From: Chryseobacterium indoltheticum
GTDB lineage: Bacteria; Bacteroidota; Bacteroidia; Flavobacteriales; Weeksellaceae
DNA: 64,000 bases
Assembly (NCBI RefSeq): GCF_003815915.1
Contig: NZ_CP033929.1
Coordinates: forward strand, 2,976,001 to 3,040,000
Reading direction: 5' to 3'
In this document: positions 18,320-26,658 of the stretch, piece by piece
How the letters are laid out: every line of letters starts with the position of its first letter
Position numbering within the stretch: the stretch's first letter is position 1
Translations under genes and position numbers: made by a program
Notes under the pieces: model-generated
The model's input: only the letters and a program-made list of their open reading frames with translations
What the model was told of the DNA's origin: nothing
Databases searched by the model: none

Positions 18320-19335
18320 TGCATTTATAACGCAAAGTTTTAATAAAACTGGAGCATATTTAAGAAGCAAAGAATAGTGAACAAGTCGCTTAAGCGTAAA
18401 GAATAAAGAATGTACATAAGCTTTATAAAATGAAATTATTGATTCATCTTGCTCCTTAAGTTATCATAAAAAAACATCATCTTTGCGTTTATTATGAAAC
18501 ATTTATTTTTTTAAGTCTAATCAATTTTAATAGTTTAGCTTTTTAAATAAAATGATTTTTTTGCCACGCAAAGTTTAATAAAATAATTTCTTATTTTAAG
18601 GGGCAAAGAGTAGCAAACAAGTTGCTTAAGCTTGAAGAATATGCGTCATTGTATTATTAAAGATTATAATTAAACAGATTTAAAGATTAATAGTGAACAA
18701 GTCGCTTAAGCGTAAAGAATAAAGAATGTACATAAGCTTTATAAAATCAATTTTATTGATTCATCTTTGCTCCTTAAGTTATTGTAAAAGAAACATCATC
18801 TTTGCTTTTATTATAAAACATTTAATCAAAAAATTAATTCATATAATCAAAATTTATGAACAATTATAAAAGATTTATTCTTTTAAGTCTAATCAATTTT
18901 AATAGTTTAGCTTTTTAAATGAAATGATTTTTTGCCACGCAAAGTTTAATGAAACAATTTCTTATTTTAAGGGGCAAAGAGTAGCAAACAAGTTGCTTAA
19001 GCTTGAAGAATATGCGTCATTGTATTATTAAAGATTATAATTAAACAGATTAAAGATTAATAGCGAAAAGCGTAAAGAATATACATAACTTTATAAAATC
19101 AATTTTATTGATTCATCTTTGCTCCTTAAGTTATTATAAAGAAACATCATCTTTGTGTTTATTATAAAACATTTATTTTTTAAAGTTTAATAATTTTAAT
19201 GGTTTAACTTTTTGAATAAAATGAGTTTTTTTGCCACGCAAAGTTTAATAAAACAATTTCTTATTTTAAGGGGCAAAGAGTAGCAAACAAGTTGCTTAAG
19301 CTTGAAGAATATGCGTTATTTTATTATAAAAGACT
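18320..19335. repeat. Tandem array of large imperfect inverted repeats
   Basis: A gene-free block of about 1 kb. Left half-units with CACGCAAAGTTTAAT, TTAAGGGGCAAAGAG and GTTGCTTAAGCTTGAAG begin at 18561, 18932 and 19231 (spacing 371 and 299 bp); a diverged one starts at 18331. Right half-units with ATCTTTGCTCCTTAAGTTA and CATCATCTTTG lie near 18437-18497, 18758-18815 and 19107-19165. Left and right halves are reverse complements of each other (ACGCAAAG ... TTAAGGRGCAAAGA), so each unit can fold on itself. The second and third left units are almost identical over 130 bp. Confidence 0.85.
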
Positions 19336-19338
19336 ATT

Positions 19339-19394
19339 CAGATTGAGCAGATTTTTAATTTAATGATCTGCGAAATTAGCTCAATCTGCGAGAG
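19339..19394. repeat. Palindromic element with AATCTGCGAGAG end (copy 2)
   Basis: Contains CAGATTGAGC (19339-19348) and its reverse complement GCTCAATCTG (19379-19388), ending in the shared 12-mer AATCTGCGAGAG (19383-19394), 5 bp from the stop of the minus-strand gene at 19400. Related to the elements at 8084-8132 and 28339-28415. Confidence 0.65.
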
Positions 19395-19399
19395 AAAAC

Positions 19400-21283
19400 T
19401 CAATCCATATAAGCTCTTGCCTGCTTAATGTACAATTGCTTTTCATCACCCAAATATTTGAATTCTATATCTAAAGGATAACTTCTCTTGGCCATTTTTC
19501 GTTTCTGCCAAAGAAGATAAAGTTTTCTTTCTAAAACAGGAGAAATATCAAACAGTTTTTTAATTTCAGTTTCTGTAAGAATGGGTTTTCCGCTATTTAG
19601 GCTTGATGTAGAACGATAATCAACGACAAAGGAACCAAATCCGCTGAAATTGTGACAGTAAAATTCATCACAGGTTACGCCGGGTTCAGGTTTTACGACA
19701 GATTCTTCACCTAATTGAACATTCACGGTAATTCCTGCATATCGGTCACGGTAAAGATTTCTTGTAACCAAAACACCGTTTGCTTTTTCGTCAGGGAAAG
19801 AACGGTGTACCAACACGCCCATTGCACAGCTTTCATGATTGATTCCAAACAAATCACGCTCCTGAAAAGCACGGAAATTCCAGAAACTTGACCAGACTTC
19901 CAAAATAGCTTTTTCTACAGTTTTTTCAGTGTCTCCGATGATTGCGGTTTTAGAATCGTATAATCCAGCCCCGTTGAATCCTTCCATATCTTCAGCATTG
20001 GTTGAAGAACGGAATCTAAAGTTTTTAAAATCATTTTGAGCGTTGAGCTTTTCTTCTATTTTCTTCAAAAGTTCAGTATTCACTTTAGAATTTTTCACCG
20101 TTTTTCTAAATGCTTTTAATTCCTTTTCTAAAAGTTTCACAGAATCTTTCGGAATTGCATACAATGCATTGATTTTATCCTGAAAATGATTATCCTTAAT
20201 ATGCTGGTCAAAATAATAGAACGGGATTGCAAAAGCATATTCAGGAGTTTTATAGGACTTCAATTCTTTTTGAATCTGCTTTAAAAGTCCAAGGTTTGTA
20301 GCCTTTGATCCAATAGAATTAACGATATTTAAAGGAGTGACGGTTTCCAGATCGACTAAATCGGTTACCGAAAGGTCTCTTTTCAGAATAATTTCTTTCA
20401 CCGCTTTCTTACTTGGAATTGGTTTTTGTGAAGCTTTTAATGAATATGAATTTTCTTTTGTAATCAATTCTACTTTCTTACCTAAGAGATTATTAATTGA
20501 TTGCTTCTCCCAAACTTTTGTATCAACATACACCGGAATATTTCTATTTTTTGCCAGCAAAACCAAATGACTTAAAGGAGTCTGAAGTTCTGTAATAATA
20601 ATTCCGCGAACGGTTGGAATAAACTCAGGAGTTGTATTAATGATGATAATTTCATCAGCTTTAGGATTAAAATCTTCCTTCTTCCGTAAATCATATTTTT
20701 TAAGAATCCCGATACTGGAAGTATTTTCAATCGACTGTTCTGTAATTCTTTTAAAAATAAAATCTGAGAAAACGGTTGGAATCTTTAATGCTTTTTTTGA
20801 ATTTAGGCCGATTACATGCGGAGAATTCAGATAAAACTTCAACTTATCTTTGAAAAACACATTTTTATTGACTTCATTAAAAAAGAAATTGATCAAACTT
20901 GCATTCATCTCGTCTGACGCAGCCAGTTCCATCACCCAATCATCAGAATCTTCCAGATAATTAATATTGGCAAGAAGATACGTTCTCTTATTGGTCGGGT
21001 TATAAGATTCTTTATTAAACTCACCAATTTCCTGACTATACCCCAAAACCTGTACACAGAAATCGTAATGATAGGTATATCTCGTACTGTTAAAGAAATA
21101 CATTTTTTTTGCACCGTAATCGTAGACCACTTTTACAGATTTCATATTCGTAAACTTATCGGTAAGCGGTTTTCCTGCAAGATTTAGAAACTGCTGTTTC
21201 TTGGTAATAGAATGCACATAATTATCCTGCGAATATGATAAAAATGACAAAGTGAGGAATAAGAATACTAAAATATTTTTCAT
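19400..21283 (-). CDS. Exported dikinase-like protein: phosphohistidine plus PEP/pyruvate-dikinase ATP-grasp domains
   Basis: A 627-residue protein with a type I signal peptide (residues 1-19, FLSYSQ). Residues 210-280 resemble a PEP-utilising mobile domain, with TELQTPLSHLVLLAKNRNIP carrying the candidate phosphohistidine His239. Residues 315-625 are a PPDK_N-type ATP-grasp domain: GSKATNLG, RFRSSTNAEDMEG, VLVTRNLYRD, CDEFY, LDIEFK and YIKQARAY. The order (phosphohistidine, then ATP-binding at the C-terminus) matches plant glucan water dikinases and is opposite to PEP synthase. There is no PEP/pyruvate-binding barrel. Residues 20-200 are unassigned. Export of an ATP-grasp enzyme is unexpected; the substrate is unknown. 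Confidence 0.85.
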   Translation of the reverse strand: MKNILVFLFLTLSFLSYSQDNYVHSITKKQQFLNLAGKPLTDKFTNMKSVKVVYDYGAKKMYFFNSTRYTYHYDFCVQVLGYSQEIGEFNKESYNPTNKRTYLLANINYLEDSDDWVMELAASDEMNASLINFFFNEVNKNVFFKDKLKFYLNSPHVIGLNSKKALKIPTVFSDFIFKRITEQSIENTSSIGILKKYDLRKKEDFNPKADEIIIINTTPEFIPTVRGIIITELQTPLSHLVLLAKNRNIPVYVDTKVWEKQSINNLLGKKVELITKENSYSLKASQKPIPSKKAVKEIILKRDLSVTDLVDLETVTPLNIVNSIGSKATNLGLLKQIQKELKSYKTPEYAFAIPFYYFDQHIKDNHFQDKINALYAIPKDSVKLLEKELKAFRKTVKNSKVNTELLKKIEEKLNAQNDFKNFRFRSSTNAEDMEGFNGAGLYDSKTAIIGDTEKTVEKAILEVWSSFWNFRAFQERDLFGINHESCAMGVLVHRSFPDEKANGVLVTRNLYRDRYAGITVNVQLGEESVVKPEPGVTCDEFYCHNFSGFGSFVVDYRSTSSLNSGKPILTETEIKKLFDISPVLERKLYLLWQKRKMAKRSYPLDIEFKYLGDEKQLYIKQARAYMD

Positions 21284-21342
21284 GTGTTTGTGAAGATTAC
21301 CTCACAAATGTAGACATTATCCTGAATGTGACAAATAGTAAT

Positions 21343-21416
21343 TAGCCCCGATAGAAACGGCATCCTTTTGTGAAGCAAAGCGGAACAAAAGATATAGTGG
21401 ATAGCGGGAAAAAGCT
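21343..21416 (+). repeat. TAGCCCCGAT...AGCGGGAAAaAGCT intergenic repeat (copy 1)
   Basis: Starts TAGCCCCGAT and ends AGCGGGAAAAAGCT, with ATCCTTTT and AAAAGAT inside forming a weak inverted repeat. The reverse complement of 44470-44535 aligns with it along its whole length. It lies in the 262-bp gap between the dikinase-like gene and the efflux operon end. Confidence 0.7.
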
Positions 21417-21490
21417 ACGGAAAATATAAGTAATTGGTAATGATTAATAAGTAATGATTAATATTTACTTTTGATGACTGTATTTTAAAA

Positions 21491-21526
21491 GTAAAGTCCC
21501 GCTTTGAAATTAAAACGAGACTTTAC
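21491..21526 (-). terminator. Probable terminator of the efflux operon
   Basis: An 11-bp inverted repeat (GTAAAGTCTCG / CGGGACTTTAC on the minus strand, one mismatch) followed by TTTTAAAAT, 19 bp after the MFS gene stop. Confidence 0.6.
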
Positions 21527-21545
21527 AAGTGAAAACAAGGTATCT

Positions 21546-23138
21546 TTAAACGACAGGTCCTGCCGCATCTTTTATTTCTTCTAATAACTTTTTGCGTTCC
21601 TGCAATCTTCTTCTGGCAATGACCGATTTACCATTGATGAGTCTTATAAATCTTGGATATTTGAATTTTTCTTCCCCAAAATGATGGGTTAAAACAAACA
21701 GCAATACTCCAAAACCTGCAACGATGATGTAACCGAAAATTCTCTTGTTGGCAGAAAGAATTGCGTTTAGCTGAATATTTTTTAAGTTGGCTGAAAGATC
21801 TTGCGGAGTGAGTGTCATTCCATCTAAATAGACTGCTAAATTGCCTAAACTCTCAATCTGAAACTGATATTGAAACCATGAAAATAATGCTGAGAAAAAT
21901 CCTACCGCAAGGAAAGTACGCCAAACCAAAACCAATCCGATGGCCGCCAACATATCATCGAGTTCCAGCTTGTCTAAAGTATAATACCAAACGGAAATAA
22001 ATAGCGAGCCCATCCCAAAACCTTTCAGAAACATCGGCAAATACCAGTTTTCATAGTTGAATTCTAGCACCATCGAAAAATACATAATAATAGCATACCC
22101 GATCATCGCAGAAAATCCTGAAAAGATGAACATTTTGAGAGGTCTCTCTTTTTTAAACCAATAAACAGCGACAATTCCGGCAAGAATTAATCCGGGAATC
22201 ATCATCAGATTCAGTTTAGCATTGGTCAATTGGTCATATCCTAAAACACCGACTGAAAAGATATTTTGAATGGAAGCAGTTCCTAAAAACATTCCCAAAC
22301 AAAACAGCATAAACAATCCGTTTTGAACATTGCTTCGCTTGAAGATTTTAAAAGATAAATAAGGTCTTTTCAAAGTCATCTGGCGAATTGCCAACAAAGC
22401 AAAGCTGACAAATGCCGCAATACTTGCATTGATAATCCTTGTAGAATTCAGCCAATCTTGCTGTTTTCCAAATGAAAAAACGTAAGCCGAAAACATAAAA
22501 GTAGAAACAAATAACAGAATACTCAACCAGTCGATATAATGCAACGGAACTTTTAAAGCAAAATATTTATTGTGCATAAAAATCCAGCAAATCAAAGCCA
22601 TTACAAAACATAAAACCGCTGCGAAAACGAAAAACTGCTGCCAATTGTAAAGCATCGAAACTTCTACCGCATAATAACCTGAAATCTGAGTCAAACTCAA
22701 AACAAATGTATAAAATACACCATAGAAAACCCCTCTTCCACCCATCATTGCCATCAACGGAAGAAAAAGCTCGATCGTGATCATCATTTTAAAAAACCCA
22801 ATAACCAAAGCACTTGCAATGATAATTACAGGCTCCATCGTAGTTCCGTTAATGTAACTTAGCAGTCCTAAAAGCACCAATAAAAGCACTACTTTATCAC
22901 GTACTTTATATCGCATTTTAAATCTGAGAACGACCGGCATACAAGCACCCATCCCAATTGTTGTGGCATAATTTGCCCACATAAAATATTCGGTAAGCTG
23001 ACCGGTTCCACTTACCATAAAGCTCAAATTCCCTGCATAAACGCCTCCTAAAGGCATTACGACAATAAGCAGTAAAACTATAATTAACAGCTGAACAGGT
23101 TTTGGAACCCAATCGCTGAAAAGACCTTTGTTATACAT
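21546..23138 (-). CDS. MFS transporter, EmrB-like inner-membrane pump
   Basis: A 530-residue polytopic protein with about 12-14 hydrophobic helices and a basic C-terminal tail. It resembles DHA2-type drug:proton antiporters that pair with EmrA adaptors. In the tripartite model it takes substrates from the cytoplasm or inner leaflet using the proton gradient and passes them to the adaptor and TolC-like channel. The adaptor and channel genes lie directly upstream (25.7 to 23.3 kb). The 131-bp gap to the adaptor gene holds a hairpin-forming repeat. Substrate specificity is not predictable. Confidence 0.85.
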   Translation of the reverse strand: MYNKGLFSDWVPKPVQLLIIVLLLIVVMPLGGVYAGNLSFMVSGTGQLTEYFMWANYATTIGMGACMPVVLRFKMRYKVRDKVVLLLVLLGLLSYINGTTMEPVIIIASALVIGFFKMMITIELFLPLMAMMGGRGVFYGVFYTFVLSLTQISGYYAVEVSMLYNWQQFFVFAAVLCFVMALICWIFMHNKYFALKVPLHYIDWLSILLFVSTFMFSAYVFSFGKQQDWLNSTRIINASIAAFVSFALLAIRQMTLKRPYLSFKIFKRSNVQNGLFMLFCLGMFLGTASIQNIFSVGVLGYDQLTNAKLNLMMIPGLILAGIVAVYWFKKERPLKMFIFSGFSAMIGYAIIMYFSMVLEFNYENWYLPMFLKGFGMGSLFISVWYYTLDKLELDDMLAAIGLVLVWRTFLAVGFFSALFSWFQYQFQIESLGNLAVYLDGMTLTPQDLSANLKNIQLNAILSANKRIFGYIIVAGFGVLLFVLTHHFGEEKFKYPRFIRLINGKSVIARRRLQERKKLLEEIKDAAGPVV

Positions 23139-23146
23139 AATTTTTA

Positions 23147-23267
23147 GACTAATAGATGATAGACTAATAGAGAATAGACAGTCATAAGATTTAGATAGAT
23201 GAGAATTTTGGTTTATGACAAAGAATCACAAAAGTCTTTTATCTATCTGTCTATAATCTATTCGTCT
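23147..23267. repeat. Hairpin-forming repeat inside the efflux operon
   Basis: Two direct copies of AGACTAATAGA lie 14 bp apart at 23147 and 23161. The arm AGACTAATAGAGAATAGACAG (23161-23181) pairs, with three mismatches, with the reverse complement of 23247-23267. The right arm starts 2 bp from the stop of the adaptor gene, so the hairpin fills the intergenic gap and could affect relative expression of the two genes. Confidence 0.65.
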
Positions 23268-23269
23268 CT

Positions 23270-24373
23270 TTATAAAGAAACATTCATATTCATCCCTGCG
23301 CTCAGCTTGGCAACATCTTCTTTTTTGTTTGATGATGTAAATTCTATTCTTACAGGAATTCTCTGTTGCACTTTAATGAAGTTACCCGTAGAATTGTCTG
23401 TTGGAACACTAGAATATCTCGAACCCGTTGCTGCAGAAATTGCAGTTACCGTTCCTTCAAATTGTTTTCCACCCAAAGCATCTGCGGTCATCATCATTTT
23501 TTGTCCGATTTTGATGTTCGGCATCTGGCTTTCCAAAAAGTTGGCAGTTACCCATTTGTGATTATTTAAAACAATCGTTCCCACCTGTTGTCCCGGCTGA
23601 ATCAGCTGACCTTCAGAAATCACTCTTCTTCCCATCACGCCATCGTAAGGCGCAGTAATTACGGTATAAGAAAGATTGATTTTTGCCATTTCCAATGCAG
23701 ATTTTGTTCTTTTGATTTCTGCATCGTTGATTCCTAATTTACTTTTCACTTCAGTTGTAGAAAGATTGGCTGACTGCTTTTGATTTACTAATGTTTCGTA
23801 TGCTGCTTTTTGGGCATCATATTCTGTTTTCATCTGGTCAAATTGCTGTTTTGTGACCGCTTCCGAAGCTAAAAGGTTTTTGTATCGGTTTAAATTCTGT
23901 TCGGCATTCCAAAGTCTGGCTTTTGCTCCGGCAATATTAGATTCCATAACACTTACGTTATTAGAAACTGTATTTACCGATGAACTTGTCGCCGATTTTT
24001 GTGCTAAAGCATTTTGATAAGCTGCTTCCGCCTGACCAAGCTGCGTCATAATTTCTCTCTCATCCAGGATTACCAAAGTGTCGCCTTTTTTCACCTGTTG
24101 ATGTTCGATGAATTTAATTTCTTTGATATAAGCTGAAACTCGTGTGTTGATTGGATTTATAAATTCCTCCACCTGAGCAGCTTCTGTATAGGTTTTATCG
24201 CCGATATGAAAATATTGACGAATCAGCCAAAACAGTCCAAAACCAATCACCAGAAAAACAATAATATTTGAGATGATGGCTCTTATTTTATTCTTTTTAT
24301 TTTGTTTTTTCTTAGCTTCTGCACTTGAAACTGCAGGCTGTGTATCTTGAGTATTTTGTTCTTTGTTTTCCAT
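23270..24373 (-). CDS. HlyD/EmrA-family periplasmic adaptor of the efflux pump
   Basis: A 367-residue membrane fusion protein. A Lys-rich cytoplasmic start (residues 1-30) precedes one transmembrane helix (31-52). A lipoyl half (ISAYIKEIKFIEHQQVKKGD type), an alpha-helical hairpin of about 110 residues and a second lipoyl/beta-barrel part (VITAPYDGVMGRRVISEGQ, ANFLESQMPNIKIGQ) follow. The barrel should bind the MFS pump and the hairpin the TolC-like channel. It starts 24 bp after the channel gene stop, supporting one operon. Confidence 0.9.
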   Translation of the reverse strand: MENKEQNTQDTQPAVSSAEAKKKQNKKNKIRAIISNIIVFLVIGFGLFWLIRQYFHIGDKTYTEAAQVEEFINPINTRVSAYIKEIKFIEHQQVKKGDTLVILDEREIMTQLGQAEAAYQNALAQKSATSSSVNTVSNNVSVMESNIAGAKARLWNAEQNLNRYKNLLASEAVTKQQFDQMKTEYDAQKAAYETLVNQKQSANLSTTEVKSKLGINDAEIKRTKSALEMAKINLSYTVITAPYDGVMGRRVISEGQLIQPGQQVGTIVLNNHKWVTANFLESQMPNIKIGQKMMMTADALGGKQFEGTVTAISAATGSRYSSVPTDNSTGNFIKVQQRIPVRIEFTSSNKKEDVAKLSAGMNMNVSL

Positions 24374-24397
24374 TATTTTGATTTTCAGTTTTAAAGA

Positions 24398-25708
24398 TTA
24401 AAGTGTTCCCGTAGATTTCAGCAGATTATAATATTGATACAGAACATTGATTTCTGCATTGGCAAAATCTAATTCCGACTGCAGTTTTTGGTTTTGTGCA
24501 TCAAGCATTTCCGCCTGTACAGCCAATTGATTCAGATATTTGGCTTCCGTAATTTTGTAGTTTTCATCCGCCAAATTTTTAGCATCATTCAAAATCTCAG
24601 CCTGCTGTATCGCTTCCTGATATTTTGTATATGCTGCATTCACTGCCATATCAAGATTTTGCTGTACCAATGTCATCGCATCATTTGCCTGATTTTTCTG
24701 TAACTCACCAAGCATCACTCTTTCTTTGGTTTTATATAAATTATCAATATTATAACTCAAAGAAACACCACCTTGCCATCCGCTTGAGTACATATCCAAT
24801 ACAGGATTTCTTGTCGTAATAGGTCGTTGCAAAGTATATCCTCCAAAACCTGAAAGTGTCGGCATTTTATCCGTTTTAATGATTTCGATATTTTTATCGG
24901 CAACGGCAATGTTGGTTTTTGCAGATTTTATTTGTGGATTGTTGTCGTGAGCCAAATTCAGATAATAATCCATCCCGATTCCGGTTTCTTTATTGCCTAA
25001 ATTTTCTATGGGAATAATCTGTGTTTCAGAATCTAATCCTAAAGCAATATTCAGATTATAATTGAGGATTTTTCTATTGTTGACTAAAGTTAGCATTCCC
25101 TGGTCTAAATTTTTAATCGCCAATTCACCACGAATGACTTCATTTCTGGTAATCATTCCTTGCTGATAAAATTTTTGAATATTTTTCAGACGTTCCAGAC
25201 CCAGCTTTTTATTGTTTTGAATGACAACTTCCTGATTTAAAATTTTATAAATGTCTAAATAATTAGAGATCACCAAAAACTTTATATCCTGTTTTCTATT
25301 CTCTAAATCTAATTCCGAAAGCTGTTCACGAAGTCCTGCCAATTCAATAGATTTATTGACCAACCCTCCTTTGAAAATCAATTGAGTCGCCTGTACAGCA
25401 TATGAACTTCCGTAATGCGGCATCGGAATAGTCGTTGAATTCGAGAAATCTTTGTCAATTGCGATTACATTTCCCAAATAAAATTGGCTCGTAGAAGCTG
25501 TGATTGTAGGAAGTTTCTGAAGTTTTGTAATATCTGTCTGCTGTTTTGCAATATCGATATTCTGAGCAGAAACTTTAATTTGCTGATGATTTTGAATTGC
25601 CAGTTCGGCAACTTCACTCGCTGTCATCTGTTTTATTTCTTGTGAAAAAAACAGCGCAGGAAAAAGACCTATCAAAACTGATAGTGCTGTTTTTATGTTT
25701 TTTACCAT
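24398..25708 (-). CDS. TolC-family outer-membrane efflux channel
   Basis: A 436-residue outer membrane factor. It has an N-terminal signal peptide (LSVLIGLFPALFFSQ) and two internally similar helical halves: the pattern AIQNHQQIKVSAQNIDIAKQ near residue 25 is repeated around AHDNNPQIKSAKTNIAVADK. Three such subunits form the tunnel through the outer membrane. The start is ATG at 25708, not the in-frame ATG at 25750, because a full promoter lies between 25729 and 25759. First gene of the efflux operon. Confidence 0.88.
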   Translation of the reverse strand: MVKNIKTALSVLIGLFPALFFSQEIKQMTASEVAELAIQNHQQIKVSAQNIDIAKQQTDITKLQKLPTITASTSQFYLGNVIAIDKDFSNSTTIPMPHYGSSYAVQATQLIFKGGLVNKSIELAGLREQLSELDLENRKQDIKFLVISNYLDIYKILNQEVVIQNNKKLGLERLKNIQKFYQQGMITRNEVIRGELAIKNLDQGMLTLVNNRKILNYNLNIALGLDSETQIIPIENLGNKETGIGMDYYLNLAHDNNPQIKSAKTNIAVADKNIEIIKTDKMPTLSGFGGYTLQRPITTRNPVLDMYSSGWQGGVSLSYNIDNLYKTKERVMLGELQKNQANDAMTLVQQNLDMAVNAAYTKYQEAIQQAEILNDAKNLADENYKITEAKYLNQLAVQAEMLDAQNQKLQSELDFANAEINVLYQYYNLLKSTGTL

Positions 25709-25728
25709 TTTACCTTGCTTTACAGATG

Positions 25729-25766
25729 CAAAGTTAGGCGAAGCATACAATCAAACAAATGTTTGA
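25729..25766 (-). promoter_or_regulatory. Promoter and candidate operator of the efflux operon
   Basis: On the minus strand TTTG (25756-25759), 19 bp, then TAACTTTG (25729-25736): an exact -33/-7 Bacteroidota promoter. The palindrome TCAAACA-AA-TGTTTGA (25751-25766) overlaps the -33 box, a natural site for a regulator such as the adjacent AraC-type protein. Confidence 0.7.
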
Positions 25767-25800
25767 ATTTTGGAAAAAGATGTTCAAATGTAGGATTTAG

Positions 25801-26652
25801 TTATTGGTATTGCTGTCGGTACTGACTCGGGCTTATCTCTAAATGTTTCTTGAAAAAATGAGAAAAAGAATACTGATCACTGAAACCTAATATCGTAGAA
25901 ATCTCTGAAATAGGCATTTTAGAAGAATTTAAGTAGACCTTCGCTTCATTGATTACAATAGAAGCAACAATTTGACTTGCCGACTTACCTGTTACTGACT
26001 TCACTACCGACGAAAGATGTCTGGTTGTAATCGACTGTCGCTCGGCATAAAACTCTACTGTTCTATTATTAAGATGGTGAGACGATAAATCATTTAGGAA
26101 AACAAAAACGATCTCTTGCTGTCTCGACATCTGATTCATTGCACGGCTATCTTCATTAGAAATAATTCCTGCTATCTGATAACAGAACACCGAAAAAAGA
26201 TGCTCTACAATCTCTTTTTTATAAGTCATTTCTGTTTCAGAATCTATAATATATTTTAAAAAATTGACACTTTTCCAAATTAGATCCAAATCATTCTGAG
26301 AAAAAGGAACTCCTACATTCATTTGCTGTCGAAAATACCGGTAAGTAATCAACCTATTGAATTTCAACGACAAAGCAGAAATAAATTCACGTTTATAAGA
26401 AACCATTCTCGACTGAAAATCGTCACTCACAGAAATCATCTCATAAACCGTTTGCGGATCTGTCACCATAAATGTATTGGCAGTAAGCTCAAGATCGTTG
26501 AAATGTTGACGAAGCTTTATAGACCCACTTTTAATAAAGATAAAAGCCGGATTATCAGGCCGGAAAGGTTTATCCACAGATATTCTTTCGAAAATATTGT
26601 GTTGCGTAAAAACATCAACTCCGAATTTTTCTAAAGCAGTCATTTTATCCAT
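25801..26652 (-). CDS. AraC-family regulator of the efflux locus
   Basis: A 283-residue protein with an N-terminal cupin-like sensing domain (residues 15-110) and a C-terminal AraC DNA-binding domain with two helix-turn-helix units; the second is PISEISTILGFSDQYSFSHF and the end is SPSQYRQQYQ. It is encoded immediately before the tolC-emrA-emrB operon and 6 bp after the DUF2891 gene. Its position suggests control of the pump from the palindrome at 25751-25766; this is inference. Confidence 0.85.
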   Translation of the reverse strand: MDKMTALEKFGVDVFTQHNIFERISVDKPFRPDNPAFIFIKSGSIKLRQHFNDLELTANTFMVTDPQTVYEMISVSDDFQSRMVSYKREFISALSLKFNRLITYRYFRQQMNVGVPFSQNDLDLIWKSVNFLKYIIDSETEMTYKKEIVEHLFSVFCYQIAGIISNEDSRAMNQMSRQQEIVFVFLNDLSSHHLNNRTVEFYAERQSITTRHLSSVVKSVTGKSASQIVASIVINEAKVYLNSSKMPISEISTILGFSDQYSFSHFFKKHLEISPSQYRQQYQ

Positions 26653-26658
26653 TTCAAT

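Noticed and set aside
18320..19335. CRISPR array
   Set aside because: Repeats are long (about 90 bp half-units), inverted and imperfect with irregular spacing, unlike CRISPR repeat-spacer units, and no cas genes are present.
23199..23561. 120-codon plus-strand frame opposite the HlyD gene
   Set aside because: Mirror of a coding region; the encoded sequence has no signal or domain.
25709..25750. Longer start for the TolC-like protein
   Set aside because: The added residues precede the signal peptide and the stretch includes the promoter of the gene.
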